A DNA stretch of 64,000 nucleotides from Nocardia kruczakiae NBRC 101016. Lineage in GTDB: Bacteria; Actinomycetota; Actinomycetes; Mycobacteriales; Mycobacteriaceae. A program made the translations under genes and the position numbers. Below the pieces are notes generated by a model, which had not been told where the DNA came from, did not search any database, and worked only from the letters and a program-made list of their open reading frames with translations. Within the stretch, counting starts at the first letter, position 1. The number at the start of each line of letters is the position of its first letter. The stretch is from positions 124,001-188,000 of the forward strand of contig NZ_BDBL01000005.1 of the NCBI RefSeq assembly GCF_001612965.1. The letters run 5' to 3'. Below are positions 62,653-64,000 of the stretch, one piece after another.

Positions 62653-62827
62653 TATTCAGACTAGTGACTGATCGGTCAGGAAGCGAGAGAAGCATCGAAT
62701 TTGCCGGTCGATGCGGGTAACACGCCATCACCGCCTACGGCGGCGTCGACCCATTTTCGCCATTCAGTGTGGGCAACATGTTCTAGTTGGCATGGGCGAT
62801 CCGGTGGCAGATCGTGCCCGCGACGAG

Positions 62828-63211
62828 TCAGCGTGCACCGGCGCGGTCGAGAAACGACGCGCGGTCGACGATCGTGCGCCGGATGGTGCCGTCGGCCACG
62901 AGCACATCGCCGTCGTGCACGACGACACGGAACGCCAGCCGCGGACCGTCGACCTCGGCCAGCCGCGCCGCGACGGTCAGCACCGTTCCCGGCGGGCTCG
63001 GCCGTCGGTGCCGCACCGATACCTCGATCCCCACCGATGTCTGCCCCGACGACAGCTTGCCCCGCAACGCCAGCACGGTCGCCTGTTCGGTCAGTGCCAC
63101 CACCCGCGGCGTGGCGAGCACCTCCACGTCACCACTACCGACGGCGACCGCGGTATCGGCGGCACCGACCTCGACGCTGAATTCCGCCGACAGACCCGGC
63201 TGTACCTTCAC
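62828..63211 (-). CDS. FlK-like (fluoroacetyl-CoA thioesterase-type) hotdog thioesterase
   Basis: 127 residues from GTG 63211, the usual FlK family length. VKVQPGLSAEFSVEVGAADTAVAVGSGDVEVLATPRVVALTEQATVLAL is the FlK opening: the VATP-like loop here reads LATP, and the Glu equivalent lies in ALTEQAT. SSGQTSVGIEVSVRHRRPSPPG is the central strand. Family members hydrolyse acyl-CoA esters and include a fluoroacetyl-CoA hydrolase that detoxifies fluoroacetate, but most genomic copies are not specific for it. The extended frame to 63664 is not family-like. Confidence 0.75.
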   Translation of the reverse strand: MKVQPGLSAEFSVEVGAADTAVAVGSGDVEVLATPRVVALTEQATVLALRGKLSSGQTSVGIEVSVRHRRPSPPGTVLTVAARLAEVDGPRLAFRVVVHDGDVLVADGTIRRTIVDRASFLDRAGAR

Positions 63212-63427
63212 GATCGCTACGGTAACGCCGCACGCGTCACCGCGCCGCGAAAGCCGATGCGCGACGCTCGTGTCGTCGATGGCCGCCCCGGACTCCAGCG
63301 GCCGGAATGGCGCGCGGCCCCGACGCCCACCGTGCGGCCTCCGGGCTGAACGCTGGGAGGCCGGTTCTGCCTCCGCCGCCCGGTGACGTGGAATGCTCGT
63401 CGGCATGGACGTGTTCGGGCCGGGGGT

Positions 63428-63883
63428 GTGCCGGTGACCTACGAATCGGAATTGGATCCGGCCGCGGTGGAGATCGGCGAATTCTTCCCGCACCCGCCGG
63501 CGCTGCTGTGGCGGGCGCTGACCGAACCGGATCTGGTCGAACGCTGGCTGATGCGGTCGATCGGGCTCGAGCCCGTGGTGGGCACGCATTTCATCTTCGC
63601 CGTCCCGACCGAGCCGAGCGCGGAGATCGCATGTGAGGTGCTGGCGGCCCGCACAGGCGAACAACTGACGTATACGTGGATCGACCTGCGGGCGAAGTTC
63701 CCGGCTCGGTGGGTGGTCGACTGGGTGCTCGAGGCGCAGGGACGCGGGACGCGGGTGTTGTTGACCCAGACCGGCTTCGACATCGGCGATCGGCGGCAGA
63801 AGATGGCCCGCAATGCGATGGAGCGGGGATGGCGGGGCACCTTGAACCGCTTGCGCGAGGTGCTCGACGAGGCGGGATCCTGA
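63428..63883 (+). CDS. SRPBCC/AHSA1-family protein
   Basis: 151 residues from GTG 63428 (GTG 63434 also possible). EIGEFFPHPPALLWRALTEPDLVERWLMR is the AHSA1-type opening (PPALLWRALTDPxLxxxW), followed by GTHFIFAVP and a C-terminal helix RGWRGTLNRLREVLDE. It should form a hydrophobic-cavity fold that binds small ligands or acts as a stress-related co-chaperone-like protein. Divergent from the FlK-like gene. Function unknown. Confidence 0.8.
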   Translation: MPVTYESELDPAAVEIGEFFPHPPALLWRALTEPDLVERWLMRSIGLEPVVGTHFIFAVPTEPSAEIACEVLAARTGEQLTYTWIDLRAKFPARWVVDWVLEAQGRGTRVLLTQTGFDIGDRRQKMARNAMERGWRGTLNRLREVLDEAGS

Positions 63884-63905
63884 CCCCGCGGGTGCTGGTA
63901 AACGA

Positions 63906-64000
63906 TCAGCGCCGCGGCGGCGCGGGCTCCATATGCACCACCTTGGTGGTGGTCATCTCGTCGAGAAGTTCGGGGCCGTAACCGAATCCGGTGCCCGATG
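63906..64000 (-). CDS. probable aldehyde dehydrogenase, C-terminal part
   Basis: Only the last ~31 codons are in the window, so the gene runs off the right edge. The tail SGTGFGYGPELLDEMTTTKVVHMEP resembles the C-terminal SGxGxxxGxExLxxYTxxKxVxI block of aldehyde dehydrogenases. Partial and tentative; it converges on the AHSA1-family gene. Confidence 0.45.
   Translation of the reverse strand, partial: SGTGFGYGPELLDEMTTTKVVHMEPAPPRR

Overview
The window is about 64 kb of very GC-rich actinobacterial chromosome with strong G/C bias at third codon positions and many GTG starts. Mycolata-type content (a LdtMt2-like L,D-transpeptidase, a KasA-like ketosynthase, an Acg-type nitroreductase, a conservon, many fatty-acid/CoA enzymes) fits a Nocardia or a close relative. 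Both ends cut genes: an epimerase-like gene on the left and the C-terminus of a probable aldehyde dehydrogenase on the right. No rRNA, tRNA or CRISPR array was recognised.

Layout. 0-8.2 kb: thioesterase, SnoaL-like protein, HrpB helicase translationally coupled to an acyl-CoA ligase, cyclase-family hydrolase, dienelactone hydrolase, glyoxalase. 8.4-10.5 kb: a truncated Tn3-family transposase abutting an NAD(P)-dependent oxidoreductase, with a divergent TetR gene and two matching operators between them. 11-13.6 kb: META-domain lipoprotein, L,D-transpeptidase, rhomboid-like membrane protein. 13.6-24.5 kb: a sulfur-salvage-like locus. A SAM-type (S-box) leader precedes a GNAT acetyltransferase and a Gsi/Dpp-like importer; about 7 kb on, a matching promoter precedes three LLM flavin monooxygenases. 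24.6-28.3 kb: alpha/beta hydrolase, class I terpene synthase, polyprenyl diphosphate synthase. 28.3-36.1 kb: VWA-domain exported protein, then a TetR/SDR/acyl-CoA dehydrogenase/SDR/kinase-like operon that resembles a split ACAD10/ACAD11 module, and an Acg-like nitroreductase. 36.2-43.4 kb: PucR-type regulator, exported and lipid-linked small proteins, a Tat-exported PhlG-like hydrolase, a Sel1-repeat protein, an M50-like protease, and succinate-semialdehyde dehydrogenase.

43.4-48.8 kb is an accessory patch with decayed genes: an alcohol dehydrogenase stump, a CYTH protein, a methyltransferase split by a one-base frameshift, a three-gene operon of small proteins, an HTH/TPR regulator with an in-frame TGA, and a SLOG-like protein. 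49-64 kb returns to ordinary chromosome: MFS transporter, a complete cvnABCD conservon, a methionine-salvage operon (mtnA-mtnB fusion, mtnD, mtnC), ketosynthase with divergent TetR, SRPBCC proteins, secreted HNH protein, nitronate monooxygenase with a KstR-like box, and a FlK-like thioesterase.

The most coherent possible new system is the paired locus at 13.6-24.5 kb. Two promoters of the same architecture (CTGACS-17 bp-TAGNNT after a shared AGAGTGCTGAC block) drive genes whose families match the acetyltransferase / importer / flavin-monooxygenase logic of S-substituted cysteine salvage.
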